NCBI RefSeq assembly: GCF_003234795.2
Contig: NZ_CP126268.1
Location: 3,162,001-3,226,000, forward strand
Direction of reading: 5' to 3'
Length of the DNA stretch: 64,000 nucleotides
Origin: Curtobacterium sp. MCLR17_032
GTDB taxonomy: Bacteria; Actinomycetota; Actinomycetes; Actinomycetales; Microbacteriaceae
Position numbers and translations under genes: made by a program. The notes beneath the pieces are model-generated. The model searched no databases. It was not told where the DNA came from and saw only the letters and a program-made list of their open reading frames with translations. Positions 38,789 to 46,930 of the stretch are shown here, in pieces. Every line of letters begins with the position of its first letter. Position 1 is the stretch's first letter.

Positions 38789-40900
38789 GTGGCGGAGTAC
38801 GGGCAGCACGCGCAGCGCTCCCAGTACGGCGAGGGGGAGCCGCTCGGCGCGTCCTACCGGCTGGTGCGGCTCCTGGGGACCGGAGCGTCCGGCGAGGTCT
38901 GGCGGACCGAGCACACCGCGACCGGTGAGCAGTTCGCGGCCAAACTGCTGCGTGCCGAACTCGCCGCGGAACCCGACGTCGTCGAACGGTTCGTCCGCGA
39001 ACGCTCGGTGCTCCTGGCGCTCGACCACCCCTCGATCGTCCGCGTCCGGGACCTCGTCGTCGAGGGCGACCGCCTCGCCATCGTCATGGACCTGGTCGGC
39101 GGTGGATCCGCCCGCGACCTGCTGATCGCCGTCGGCACCCTGCCGCCGAGCGACGCCCTGACCATCACCGCCGAGACCCTCGACGCCCTCGCCGTCGCGC
39201 ACGAACGGGACGTCAGCCACCGGGACGTCAAGCCCGACAACGTCCTGCTCGACCACGAGTGGACCGCCGGCAGCACGGGCGACGTCCGGGTGTCGGACTT
39301 CGGGATCGCCTCGGTCGTGGCCGAACGGGACCGCAAGACCACCGGCCTGCTCGGGACCCCGCAGTACATGGCGCCGGAGTCGATCAGCCAGGGGCGCTCC
39401 GGTCCGGCCGCCGACGTGTACGGCGCCGGGGTGATGCTCTACGAGCTGCTGTCCGGGCGGACGCCGTTCGCCGGCCCGGGCACCGACTTCGCCGTCGCCT
39501 ACCGACACGTGACCTCCACCCCGCCGCGGATCGACGTGCCCGACGCCCTCTGGGCCGCACTGTCGTCGCTGCTGGCGAAGGACCCCGCTGCCCGGCCGTC
39601 CGCGGTCGACGCCGCCGCGACCCTCCGTCGTCTGGCCCGGTCGCTGCGGGACACCCCGGCCCTCGAGCGCGTCGACGACCCGGACGCGTTCGACGAGGTC
39701 GAGCGGCCCGCGACGGTCGTGCGTGGCGGAGTCGGTGTCGGGAGCGCCCTCGCCGCGATCGACTCGAGTGACGCTGACTCGTCCGCCGTGGTGGCGGCCG
39801 AGGACGGACCCGTCGAACCCGGTCCCGAGCTCGGCACCGCCGGGTCGCAGACCGTCATCCGACCGCTGGCACGCCCCGTCCTGCCGGCAGCACCGGCCGA
39901 GGTCGAGACCACCCGCCGCCGCTTCACCCGACCCGACTGGTTGACGAACCGGATGCTGCTGCTCGGCGTCGTCGGGCTCGTCCTGGTCGTCGTGCTCGTC
40001 ATCGCGGCCGTCGTCTGGCTGCCCGGCGCCGGGAAGAAACGCCCCGGGGGCGGCGCGACCGGCGCGCAGAGTGCCAGTGCCTACCAGCAGGACCGACCGC
40101 TCCCGACCGGGTTGACCACCACACGCAAGGCCGTGGTCAACGCCTCGGCCGGCACCGTCGAGCTCTCGATCACCTACGCCGCGCAGACAGCGCCGCTGAC
40201 CGGCCCCCTGCTCGAGGTCCTCCCCGCCGCGGCGAAGGGCGCCGACTGCCCCGCCGTCACCTGGAGCGGCGAGGGCATCAGCGCGAAGCGGAACCAGCCG
40301 TCGCTGACGGGCGTCGACACCGCCTGTGCGTGGAGCGTGTCCGGCGTCGACATCGAGGCCGGCGGCTCCGTCACGGTGCAGGCCACGGTGCCGGCGGACG
40401 CGATCGAGTCCGGGTCTGGGTCCTCTGCTGGGTCGGGCTCCTCTGCCGGGGCCGGCTCCGGTGCGGGTGGTTCTCCGCTGCAGGAGTGGCTCGACGCAGT
40501 CGGCACCGCCACCACCGCCGCCGTGACCGACCAGTCCGTCAGCGGGACCGCGTACCCGGTGCAGCGACTGCAGGGCATCGACGTCCGCACCCCGGACCGC
40601 AGCGTCAGCCAGACCACGCTGCCCGTCACCCTGGTGCCGGTGTGGCCGAGCGGTGCGGACGAGCTGAACCCGCTGTACCGCAGTCCGAGCACCGGACGGC
40701 CGTCCGAGATGCTCGTCGACGTCGCCGGCGGAGAGTCCGGCGTCCGCTTCGCCGACGGCTGCTCCGGAGCGCTGGCGGTGTCGTCCGACGGGCTGGTCGT
40801 GACCGCGCTGTCGGTGGCGCCGACCTGCACGGTGCGGGCCACGGTGGGCAACTTCACGAACCTCGAGAGCGACCCGTTCGGTATCACCACGCGCGACTGA
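38789..40900 (+). CDS. Membrane serine/threonine protein kinase
   Basis: A 703-residue Pkn-type kinase, GTG start. The kinase domain covers about 23-285: P-loop LLGTGASGEVW, Lys in FAAKLLRAEL, HRDVKPDN catalytic loop, DFG in VSDFGIAS, GTPQYMAPE, and the DVYGAGVMLYELL segment. An acidic/Ser-rich linker follows, then one membrane span (about 388-410) and an extracytoplasmic part of about 290 residues with no PASTA repeats, rich in Ser/Gly near 545-560. It could phosphorylate the FHA-containing ATPase encoded convergently. It follows glnR-mshD by 46 bases. Confidence 0.9.
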   Translation: MAEYGQHAQRSQYGEGEPLGASYRLVRLLGTGASGEVWRTEHTATGEQFAAKLLRAELAAEPDVVERFVRERSVLLALDHPSIVRVRDLVVEGDRLAIVMDLVGGGSARDLLIAVGTLPPSDALTITAETLDALAVAHERDVSHRDVKPDNVLLDHEWTAGSTGDVRVSDFGIASVVAERDRKTTGLLGTPQYMAPESISQGRSGPAADVYGAGVMLYELLSGRTPFAGPGTDFAVAYRHVTSTPPRIDVPDALWAALSSLLAKDPAARPSAVDAAATLRRLARSLRDTPALERVDDPDAFDEVERPATVVRGGVGVGSALAAIDSSDADSSAVVAAEDGPVEPGPELGTAGSQTVIRPLARPVLPAAPAEVETTRRRFTRPDWLTNRMLLLGVVGLVLVVVLVIAAVVWLPGAGKKRPGGGATGAQSASAYQQDRPLPTGLTTTRKAVVNASAGTVELSITYAAQTAPLTGPLLEVLPAAAKGADCPAVTWSGEGISAKRNQPSLTGVDTACAWSVSGVDIEAGGSVTVQATVPADAIESGSGSSAGSGSSAGAGSGAGGSPLQEWLDAVGTATTAAVTDQSVSGTAYPVQRLQGIDVRTPDRSVSQTTLPVTLVPVWPSGADELNPLYRSPSTGRPSEMLVDVAGGESGVRFADGCSGALAVSSDGLVVTALSVAPTCTVRATVGNFTNLESDPFGITTRD

Positions 40901-40930
40901 GGTCGGTGCCGTGTGCGATCCGGCTCGGCC

Positions 40931-41092
40931 GTCGGGCCCGGCTGGGCTGTCGGGCCCGGCTGGGCTGTCGGGCCCGGCTGGGCTGTCGAGCCCGGCTGGG
41001 CTGTCGAGCCCGGCTGGGCTGTCGAGCCCGGCTGGGCTGTCGAGCCCGGCTGGGCTGTCGAGCCCGGCTGGGCTGTCGGGCCCGGCTGGTCG
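40931..41092. repeat. Nine tandem 18-bp repeats
   Basis: Nine units of GTCGRGCCCGGCTGGGCT. Units 1-3 and 9 have GTCGGG and units 4-8 have GTCGAG; the last unit ends GGTCG. They fill the space after the kinase gene. Because the unit is a multiple of three and lacks stops, every frame stays open, which explains spurious ORFs. Copy number probably varies between strains. Confidence 0.92.
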
Positions 41093-41093
41093 G

Positions 41094-41137
41094 CGGACGG
41101 GAGGCGCGTGGCGGGGCCGCCACGCGCCTCCCGTCCG
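41094..41137. terminator. Bidirectional terminator, kinase and FtsK-like ATPase genes
   Basis: A 21-base stem, 41094-41114 with 41117-41137, has arms starting CGGACGGGAGGCGCG. It lies directly after the tandem repeats, between convergent genes. From 41138 to 41260 I see nothing clear. Confidence 0.85.
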
Positions 41138-41260
41138 GCGGCCCGCCCGTCCGCCCGTGTGCAACGCGGAAGCGGCCGATCGGCGCAGGCCGTCGGCGCA
41201 GGTCCGTGGATTCCGAGGACCGGACGAAGCCGCGTCGACGGCGGACGGCGCGCCAGCAGG

Positions 41261-44200
41261 TCAGCTGGCGGCGGAGGCGGTCTGCACGAGGCGGACCGCG
41301 CCTCCCGAGGCGGCGTACCCACGACCGACGGTCAGCGCCACCGGGGACCGGCGGGGCAGGGTCACGCCGAGGAGCTCACCGTCGTAGTCGACGTCCGGCT
41401 GCAGGAGCACGCCGCACCGCGACTTGCGGACCGCCCGCGTCCAGTGGCTGTACATCGAGCGGAGGTCGGCGGACCGACCGGAGGCCACGACGCAGAGGCC
41501 CGGGCGTTCGGTCGACAGCACCGACGCGATGCTCTGGTCGGCGTCGTCGAACCGCTCGGCGTCGTCGATGAGCAACAGCACCGGACCGCGCTCGAGGCGG
41601 AGGCCGGCCAGGAGCGCCGGGACCTCGTCCGCGCCCACGGCGACGCGGTCGAACGGGCCGGAGGCCAGCGGGGAGCGTCGGTCGCAGATGGCCCAGACGG
41701 CCGGTCGGACGCCGTCGGCGTTCCGCGCCGACTCGGCCAGGGCGAGGAGCACGGACGACTTGCCGGAGCGCGCCGGACCCGCCACCAGGACGTGCTCGCC
41801 GTCGTAGACCTCGAGGACGGCGGTACCGAGGTCGTCCTCGGCGATGCCGACCGGCATGTGCCACGGTTCGGTGTCGAAGCGCGCCGGCACGCCGAGGTCG
41901 GCGACGGCGACGGCTCCGGGGAGACGGCCGACCGCGCTGGCCTTCGGCGTGGTGCCGGGCCACTGCTCGGCGACGGCACGGACGGCCTCGGTCAGGCTGC
42001 CGCTCGGGGTGCCGACGTGTGACTGCAGCTTGCTGATCGAGTCGATGAAGCGGCCCGGGACCGGCGGCGGGACGTCCTTCGGGCGGACACCGATCGTCGC
42101 GTAGTCGTACGGGTCGGCGAGGCGGAAGAGCCACTTCTGCGTCGTGACCTCGTCCATGGCCGAGGGGACCGCCTTCGCGCGGGTCGTCGTCACCGCGAAG
42201 GAGATGCCCAGCGCCGGGCCCTCGGCGTAGACGCGGTACAGGGCGTCGAGGAGCTGCTGGCCCTCGAAGTCCTGGTACTCGTCACGGAGCGCGGCGAGAC
42301 CATCGAGCAGGACGACCGCGCGGCGACCACCCGGGGCGGAACGGCGACGGTCGAGCTCGGTCCGGAGGTAGCGGAGCATGCGGGCCTGCAGTTCACCTCC
42401 ACCGGCTCCGGACCCGACGTAGGCGCTGGTGTGCGGCAGGTCGGCGAGCGGGGCCAGGTCACCGGCACCCATGTCGAGCACCAGGAGGTCGAGGTCCTCG
42501 GGGCTCGTGGTCCGTGCGAGCTGCAGGGCGATCGACGCCAGCGCCGTGCTCGTGCCGCTGCCGGGGATGCCCATGAGCATGAGGTTGCCCTCGTTGCGGT
42601 CCCACCCGGTCGTGACCTGGCGCTGGTTGTCCGGGTCGTCGGCGAGGGCGACCGGGACCGTGCTCGGTGCGCCGGCCTGGCCGTCGGCGGGGACCAGGGT
42701 GTCGAGCGGGACGGAGGTGCCGAGCGCCTCCGGCCAGATCGGGCGGGGCGGGGCGTACCCGGCCTCGTCGTTGGCGGCCGAGATGGCGTCGATGAGGACG
42801 TCGAGGTCGGTGAGGTCCGAGGCCGCCGGAGCGCTGAAGGCGATCGGGGCCGGCACACCGAAGACGTCGGTCGGGCGGACGGTGACCGGCTGTTCGGCGC
42901 GGAGGTCGCGGGCACGGCCGGTGACCAGCGCGGTCTGGACCGGCGTGATGTCGTCCTGCCCGAGCTTCACGTAGGCGCGACCGGTCTGCTGGCGGCCGAT
43001 ACCCGCGGCGGAGGGGACGCCGATGACGTTCGTGGAGTCCTCGCGGCTCTGCACCCGCAGGGCGACGCGCATGTTCGTGTTGGCGAGGATGTCCTCGCTC
43101 ACCACACCGGCCGGCCGCTGGGTCGCGAGGACCATGTGGACGCCGAGGGTACGACCGACGGCAGCGATCGCCACGAGCGAGGTGAGGACGTCCGGGAAGT
43201 CCTTCGCCAGCATCGCGAACTCGTCCACCACGAACAGCAGGCGCGGCATCGGCTCTGCCGGCTTCGTCGCCAGGTACGCGTCGAGGTTGTCGATGTCCGC
43301 ACCCGCGGCGGCGAACACCCGCTGCCGACGACCGAGCTCGGCCTCGAGGGCACGGATCGCCCGGTCGGCGAGCTGCTCGTCGAGGTTGCTGATCGTGCCG
43401 ATCGTGTGCGGCAGACGCTCACAGGCGGCGAACGCGGCGCCGCCCTTGAAGTCCACGAGCAGGAAGTTGAGGCGCGTCGGGTCGTTGCGGGCGGCGAGCC
43501 CGGCGACGAAGGACCGCAGGAACTCGCTCTTGCCGGAGCCGGTCGTGCCACCGACCAGGCCGTGCGGGCCGTCGCGGACCAGGTCGATCTCGAGGACGCC
43601 GCTCTCCGACGAGCCGATCGGCGTCGAGAAGCCGGTGCGGGCCTCCCAGGCGGCTCGGATGGCGGCGGCACCGGACGGTTCGCTCGCACTGGCCTCGTTC
43701 GCCAGCAGGTCGGGCAGGCGGACGAGGGCCGGCAGCGACGCCCCGGGCACCAGGAGTTCCGGGTCGTCGAAGTGGGCGACGTGGCGGGCGCAGAGCTCGG
43801 CGGCCTCGGGCGACAGGCCGGCGAGCACGACGTCCTCGACGCGGGTCCGGTCCTCCGGTCGGTAGACGGTGGCCGCGGCGTCCGCGCCGACCGTGATGAT
43901 CGTGGTGCAGGCCGCGGGGAGCTGCTGCTCGTTCGTCGCGATGACGATGCCGCTCACCCGGCGCGGACGTTCGCCCGGACGGCGCACCTGGCCGAGCGCG
44001 CTCCGACCGTGACCGAGCAGGCTACGGGCCGGGGCGTCACGGCCCTCGGTGAGGACCTCGGAGTCGATGAGGACGAGCAGCTCCGGCGTCGGCAGTTCGT
44101 CGATCGACTCGCGGAGACCCCGGAGGACCGCCGCACCCTGGTCGCGCTGCGCCGACATCCAGCGCTGGCCGGTGCTGCTGCCGGCGACGCGGGCGTGCGG

Positions 44201-45523
44201 CAGCCAGGAGGCCCAGGACCAGTCGTCCTCGCGGCCCCGGTCACAGAACACGCCGACGGTCAGGTCGGCGGGTCCGCAGTGCACGGTCGCCTGGACCAGG
44301 AGGCTGCGGGCCAGTGCGAGGGCGCCCTCGCGGTCACCGACGATCCCGACCACCCCGGCGTCGCTGAGGTCGGCGACGACGGGTGCGGCGGTGAGCTTGC
44401 TCGACTCGATCGCGGCCTTCGCGTCGTCCTCGAGCTTCGTCTGCGTCGCTCGCGAGTCCAGTTCCGGCCGCCAGGGCGCGTCCCCGGTGCCGGCGTGCAG
44501 GCTGAGGAAGTCGACGTCGTCGGCACGACGCTGCCAGAGCGTCGTCGCGGGCAGCAGCGCGCGGCGCACCACGCTGGCCGGGTCCGGCACGAGTTCCTGA
44601 CGCCGGGCAGCCTCGATCGCGGCGGCCGCGGTGATCTCGCCGCTGAACTCCTCGACCGCTCCGGCGAAGCGGTCGTCCTCTTCCTTGAGGTTCTTGGCCC
44701 GGCGGTGCTTCTGCTCGAACCACATGCCGATCGCCGTGACCGGGCTGAGGAGGGCGAAGAGCGCGAACCGGGCGTCGCCGAGCAGGAGCACCATCGCGCC
44801 GGCGAGGACCAGCGGAGCGGCGACGGTGATCCAGCTGAACTTCGACGCCGGCGGCACGTCACGCTTCGTCGGCGGGGACACCGGCTCGACCGCCGTGTTG
44901 CGGCCGGGACGGGGCGGGCGGTTGAAGGGAGCCGTCGCCGCCGGGGTCAGGTTCGGCAGGGAGCCCGGCGCGGGCACCGGTGTCTCGTGCAGGTCCGGGC
45001 GGACGAGCAGGACCGCTCCACCCACGATGACGCTCGTGCCGACGGTGACGAGCACGCCGTCCTCGTCGAGCCGCTCCCCCGCCACCACGGTGCCGTTCGT
45101 GGAGCCGGCGTCTCGGATCCGGACGCCGTCGTCCTCCCGCTCGATCGTGCAGTGCTCCCACGAGGCGCTCTCGGTGGGCAGGACCAGGTCCGCCTGCGGG
45201 GCGCGGCCGACCACGAGCCTCCGGGACCGTGGCACGGACACCACCGCACCGGTGACGAGCCCACCCGCCAGGGTGACCGTCCAGCCCTCCACGAGCTGCG
45301 GGCGTTCCTCGGGCGTGCGGGCGATGCGTGAGCCCTCGAGCAGGACCAGGTCACGGAGGGGCGTGTCGACGCTCGTCCGGTGCCCGTCGACCGCGAGGGT
45401 CGTGCCGGGCTCCAGCGCGAGGCCGATCGCCGACTCGATCAGTTCGCCGAGGCAGCTGGCGTTCGCCCAGCCGTCGACCTCCACCGCTTCACGTCGGTCG
45501 TCGAGCTCGATCAGCAGACGCAT
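41261..45523 (-). CDS. EssC/EccC-like type VII secretion ATPase
   Basis: A 1420-residue FtsK/SpoIIIE ATPase. Order: ubiquitin-like start (1-75), FHA domain (about 100-175, GRAPQADLVL and STNG), two spans (about 230-268), then three ATPase domains. Domain 1 is intact (GGTTGSGKSE near 660; LLFVVDEFAML). Domain 2 has GIPGSGTST near 986, with Thr where Walker A needs Lys, so it is probably inactive. Domain 3 has GPARSGKSS near 1252 and LLLIDDAERFDD. FHA plus spans plus three domains is the EssC pattern. It is the last gene of an operon with the binding-fold protein and the lipoprotein. No eccB, eccD, mycP or WXG100 gene is seen here. Confidence 0.85.
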   Translation of the reverse strand: MRLLIELDDRREAVEVDGWANASCLGELIESAIGLALEPGTTLAVDGHRTSVDTPLRDLVLLEGSRIARTPEERPQLVEGWTVTLAGGLVTGAVVSVPRSRRLVVGRAPQADLVLPTESASWEHCTIEREDDGVRIRDAGSTNGTVVAGERLDEDGVLVTVGTSVIVGGAVLLVRPDLHETPVPAPGSLPNLTPAATAPFNRPPRPGRNTAVEPVSPPTKRDVPPASKFSWITVAAPLVLAGAMVLLLGDARFALFALLSPVTAIGMWFEQKHRRAKNLKEEDDRFAGAVEEFSGEITAAAAIEAARRQELVPDPASVVRRALLPATTLWQRRADDVDFLSLHAGTGDAPWRPELDSRATQTKLEDDAKAAIESSKLTAAPVVADLSDAGVVGIVGDREGALALARSLLVQATVHCGPADLTVGVFCDRGREDDWSWASWLPHARVAGSSTGQRWMSAQRDQGAAVLRGLRESIDELPTPELLVLIDSEVLTEGRDAPARSLLGHGRSALGQVRRPGERPRRVSGIVIATNEQQLPAACTTIITVGADAAATVYRPEDRTRVEDVVLAGLSPEAAELCARHVAHFDDPELLVPGASLPALVRLPDLLANEASASEPSGAAAIRAAWEARTGFSTPIGSSESGVLEIDLVRDGPHGLVGGTTGSGKSEFLRSFVAGLAARNDPTRLNFLLVDFKGGAAFAACERLPHTIGTISNLDEQLADRAIRALEAELGRRQRVFAAAGADIDNLDAYLATKPAEPMPRLLFVVDEFAMLAKDFPDVLTSLVAIAAVGRTLGVHMVLATQRPAGVVSEDILANTNMRVALRVQSREDSTNVIGVPSAAGIGRQQTGRAYVKLGQDDITPVQTALVTGRARDLRAEQPVTVRPTDVFGVPAPIAFSAPAASDLTDLDVLIDAISAANDEAGYAPPRPIWPEALGTSVPLDTLVPADGQAGAPSTVPVALADDPDNQRQVTTGWDRNEGNLMLMGIPGSGTSTALASIALQLARTTSPEDLDLLVLDMGAGDLAPLADLPHTSAYVGSGAGGGELQARMLRYLRTELDRRRSAPGGRRAVVLLDGLAALRDEYQDFEGQQLLDALYRVYAEGPALGISFAVTTTRAKAVPSAMDEVTTQKWLFRLADPYDYATIGVRPKDVPPPVPGRFIDSISKLQSHVGTPSGSLTEAVRAVAEQWPGTTPKASAVGRLPGAVAVADLGVPARFDTEPWHMPVGIAEDDLGTAVLEVYDGEHVLVAGPARSGKSSVLLALAESARNADGVRPAVWAICDRRSPLASGPFDRVAVGADEVPALLAGLRLERGPVLLLIDDAERFDDADQSIASVLSTERPGLCVVASGRSADLRSMYSHWTRAVRKSRCGVLLQPDVDYDGELLGVTLPRRSPVALTVGRGYAASGGAVRLVQTASAAS

Positions 45524-45571
45524 GCGCGGTCCTCCTCGTCCGTGGGGTGGTGGGTACTGCTCTGCCGGAGG

Positions 45572-46930
45572 TCAGCGAGCCGTCGAGTCCTGGAACCAGA
45601 CGAGCGACGCGGTCTGCTCGGTCGTCGCCGGGCGCAGCCCGAGCGTCTGCGAGGAGGCCGCGAGCACGGTCGCATCGGTGCGGAGGGCCTGCTGCTGCCG
45701 GAAGTCCAGCGCCGGACCGGCGATGCCGTCGGACGAGTCGAGACGCAACGTCGACAGCGAGTCCGCCACCTTCGACGGCTCGACGCTGCGGGCAGCACCG
45801 ACGGCGCGGACGAGCGCGACGACCGCATCGTGACTGCGCGAGTCAGCGGCCCACGCGACCGCGCTGAACGGCTGGTCGGCGGTGAGGTTCTGCGCGTCCG
45901 CGTCGTCGGCCAAGACCCGGACCCCGCCGAGGAACGCGGACATCGAGCGGCCCTGCGCATCCGAGGTCAGGGCGCGCGCGTCGTCCGTCGCGACCCCGGT
46001 CGAGACGAAGGTGCCCGACAGGCTGCCGTTCGCCTCGGCCAGGGCGGTGCCGAACGCCGGGCTCGTCGCGTCCGGGGTGAGCACGACCGGGACGGTGACG
46101 TCGGCGGACTGCAGCGCCGCGACGAACGCACCCTGGCGGGCGGCCGGACCGCTCACCACTACCGCGTCGGAGTCGGGCTTCGTGGTCTCGGTGTCCGTCG
46201 GTGCGGCGGTGGCGTTCGACGTCGCGGTCGTCGGGGTTGCACCGGTCCGCTCGGCCACGGTCGTCGCGAGCGCAGCGTCGTCGGCCGAGTCGGCGGCGTC
46301 CATCACGTGGGCGAACCGGATGCCGGACGGCGCACCGCCACCCAGGTCCACGAGGAGCGGCGAGTCGGCACCGCGGATCGCGCGCTGCATCGCTGCGCTC
46401 ACCGAACTCCGGGACGGTGCGGTCGACCAGGACCCGTCACCGCCCTCCGCGTACGGGAGCACCACGGGGACACCGGCATAGGACGCTGCGTCGAGCGCGC
46501 CCGAGACGTGCGCGCCGGACGAGGCGACGACGATCCCGGCCACGCCGCTGTCGACGAGCTGCTGGACGGCACGCTTCGCCCCGCTCGCACTGCCGCCGTC
46601 GTTGCGGGTGACGAGTTCGACGTCGGTCCCACCGAGGGTCAGGCGCTTCGTCGCCACCAGGGCGCCCTGCGCGGCTTCGTCCCACTCGGACCCCTCGCCG
46701 TCGCCGAGCGTCACGACGACGCCGATCTTCGTGCCGTCGGGCACGTGGGCGACCCGGATCGGCACCGGGATCGTCGCCGGCACGGCTTCGGCCGCCGGGG
46801 TGTTCCGGTCGACGACGAAGACCACGACGGCCAGGACCACCGCGATGACGAGCACCGCCAGGGCCACGATGACGAGGGGCTGCCGCGGGCCGCGGGCGTC
46901 CTGCGTGTCCTCGGCGGCCTGGTGCGTCAT
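45572..46930 (-). CDS. Membrane-anchored periplasmic-binding-fold protein
   Basis: A 452-residue protein with a short cytoplasmic N-terminus, one uncleaved span (about 19-41) and an outside domain resembling the type I periplasmic binding fold (Peripla_BP_6, as in branched-chain amino-acid receptors): KIGVVVTLGDGEG, GAKRAVQQLVDSGVAGIVVASSG, DAASYAGVPVVLPYAEGG, AFVAALQSADVTVPVVLTPDA. A receptor anchored this way, with no ABC transporter nearby, is unusual. The start overlaps the lipoprotein stop by ATGA, and the ATPase gene follows after 48 bases, so it probably belongs to the export module. Confidence 0.72.
   Translation of the reverse strand: MTHQAAEDTQDARGPRQPLVIVALAVLVIAVVLAVVVFVVDRNTPAAEAVPATIPVPIRVAHVPDGTKIGVVVTLGDGEGSEWDEAAQGALVATKRLTLGGTDVELVTRNDGGSASGAKRAVQQLVDSGVAGIVVASSGAHVSGALDAASYAGVPVVLPYAEGGDGSWSTAPSRSSVSAAMQRAIRGADSPLLVDLGGGAPSGIRFAHVMDAADSADDAALATTVAERTGATPTTATSNATAAPTDTETTKPDSDAVVVSGPAARQGAFVAALQSADVTVPVVLTPDATSPAFGTALAEANGSLSGTFVSTGVATDDARALTSDAQGRSMSAFLGGVRVLADDADAQNLTADQPFSAVAWAADSRSHDAVVALVRAVGAARSVEPSKVADSLSTLRLDSSDGIAGPALDFRQQQALRTDATVLAASSQTLGLRPATTEQTASLVWFQDSTAR

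Noticed and set aside
40911..41387. Collagen-like or GPAGLS-repeat protein
   Set aside because: The 18-bp tandem repeat keeps all frames open. No ribosome site or independent coding signal is seen, and a terminator lies within it.
42431..45331. 966-codon plus-strand frame
   Set aside because: Antisense shadow of the EssC-like ATPase gene, with a composition typical of reversed GC-rich codons.
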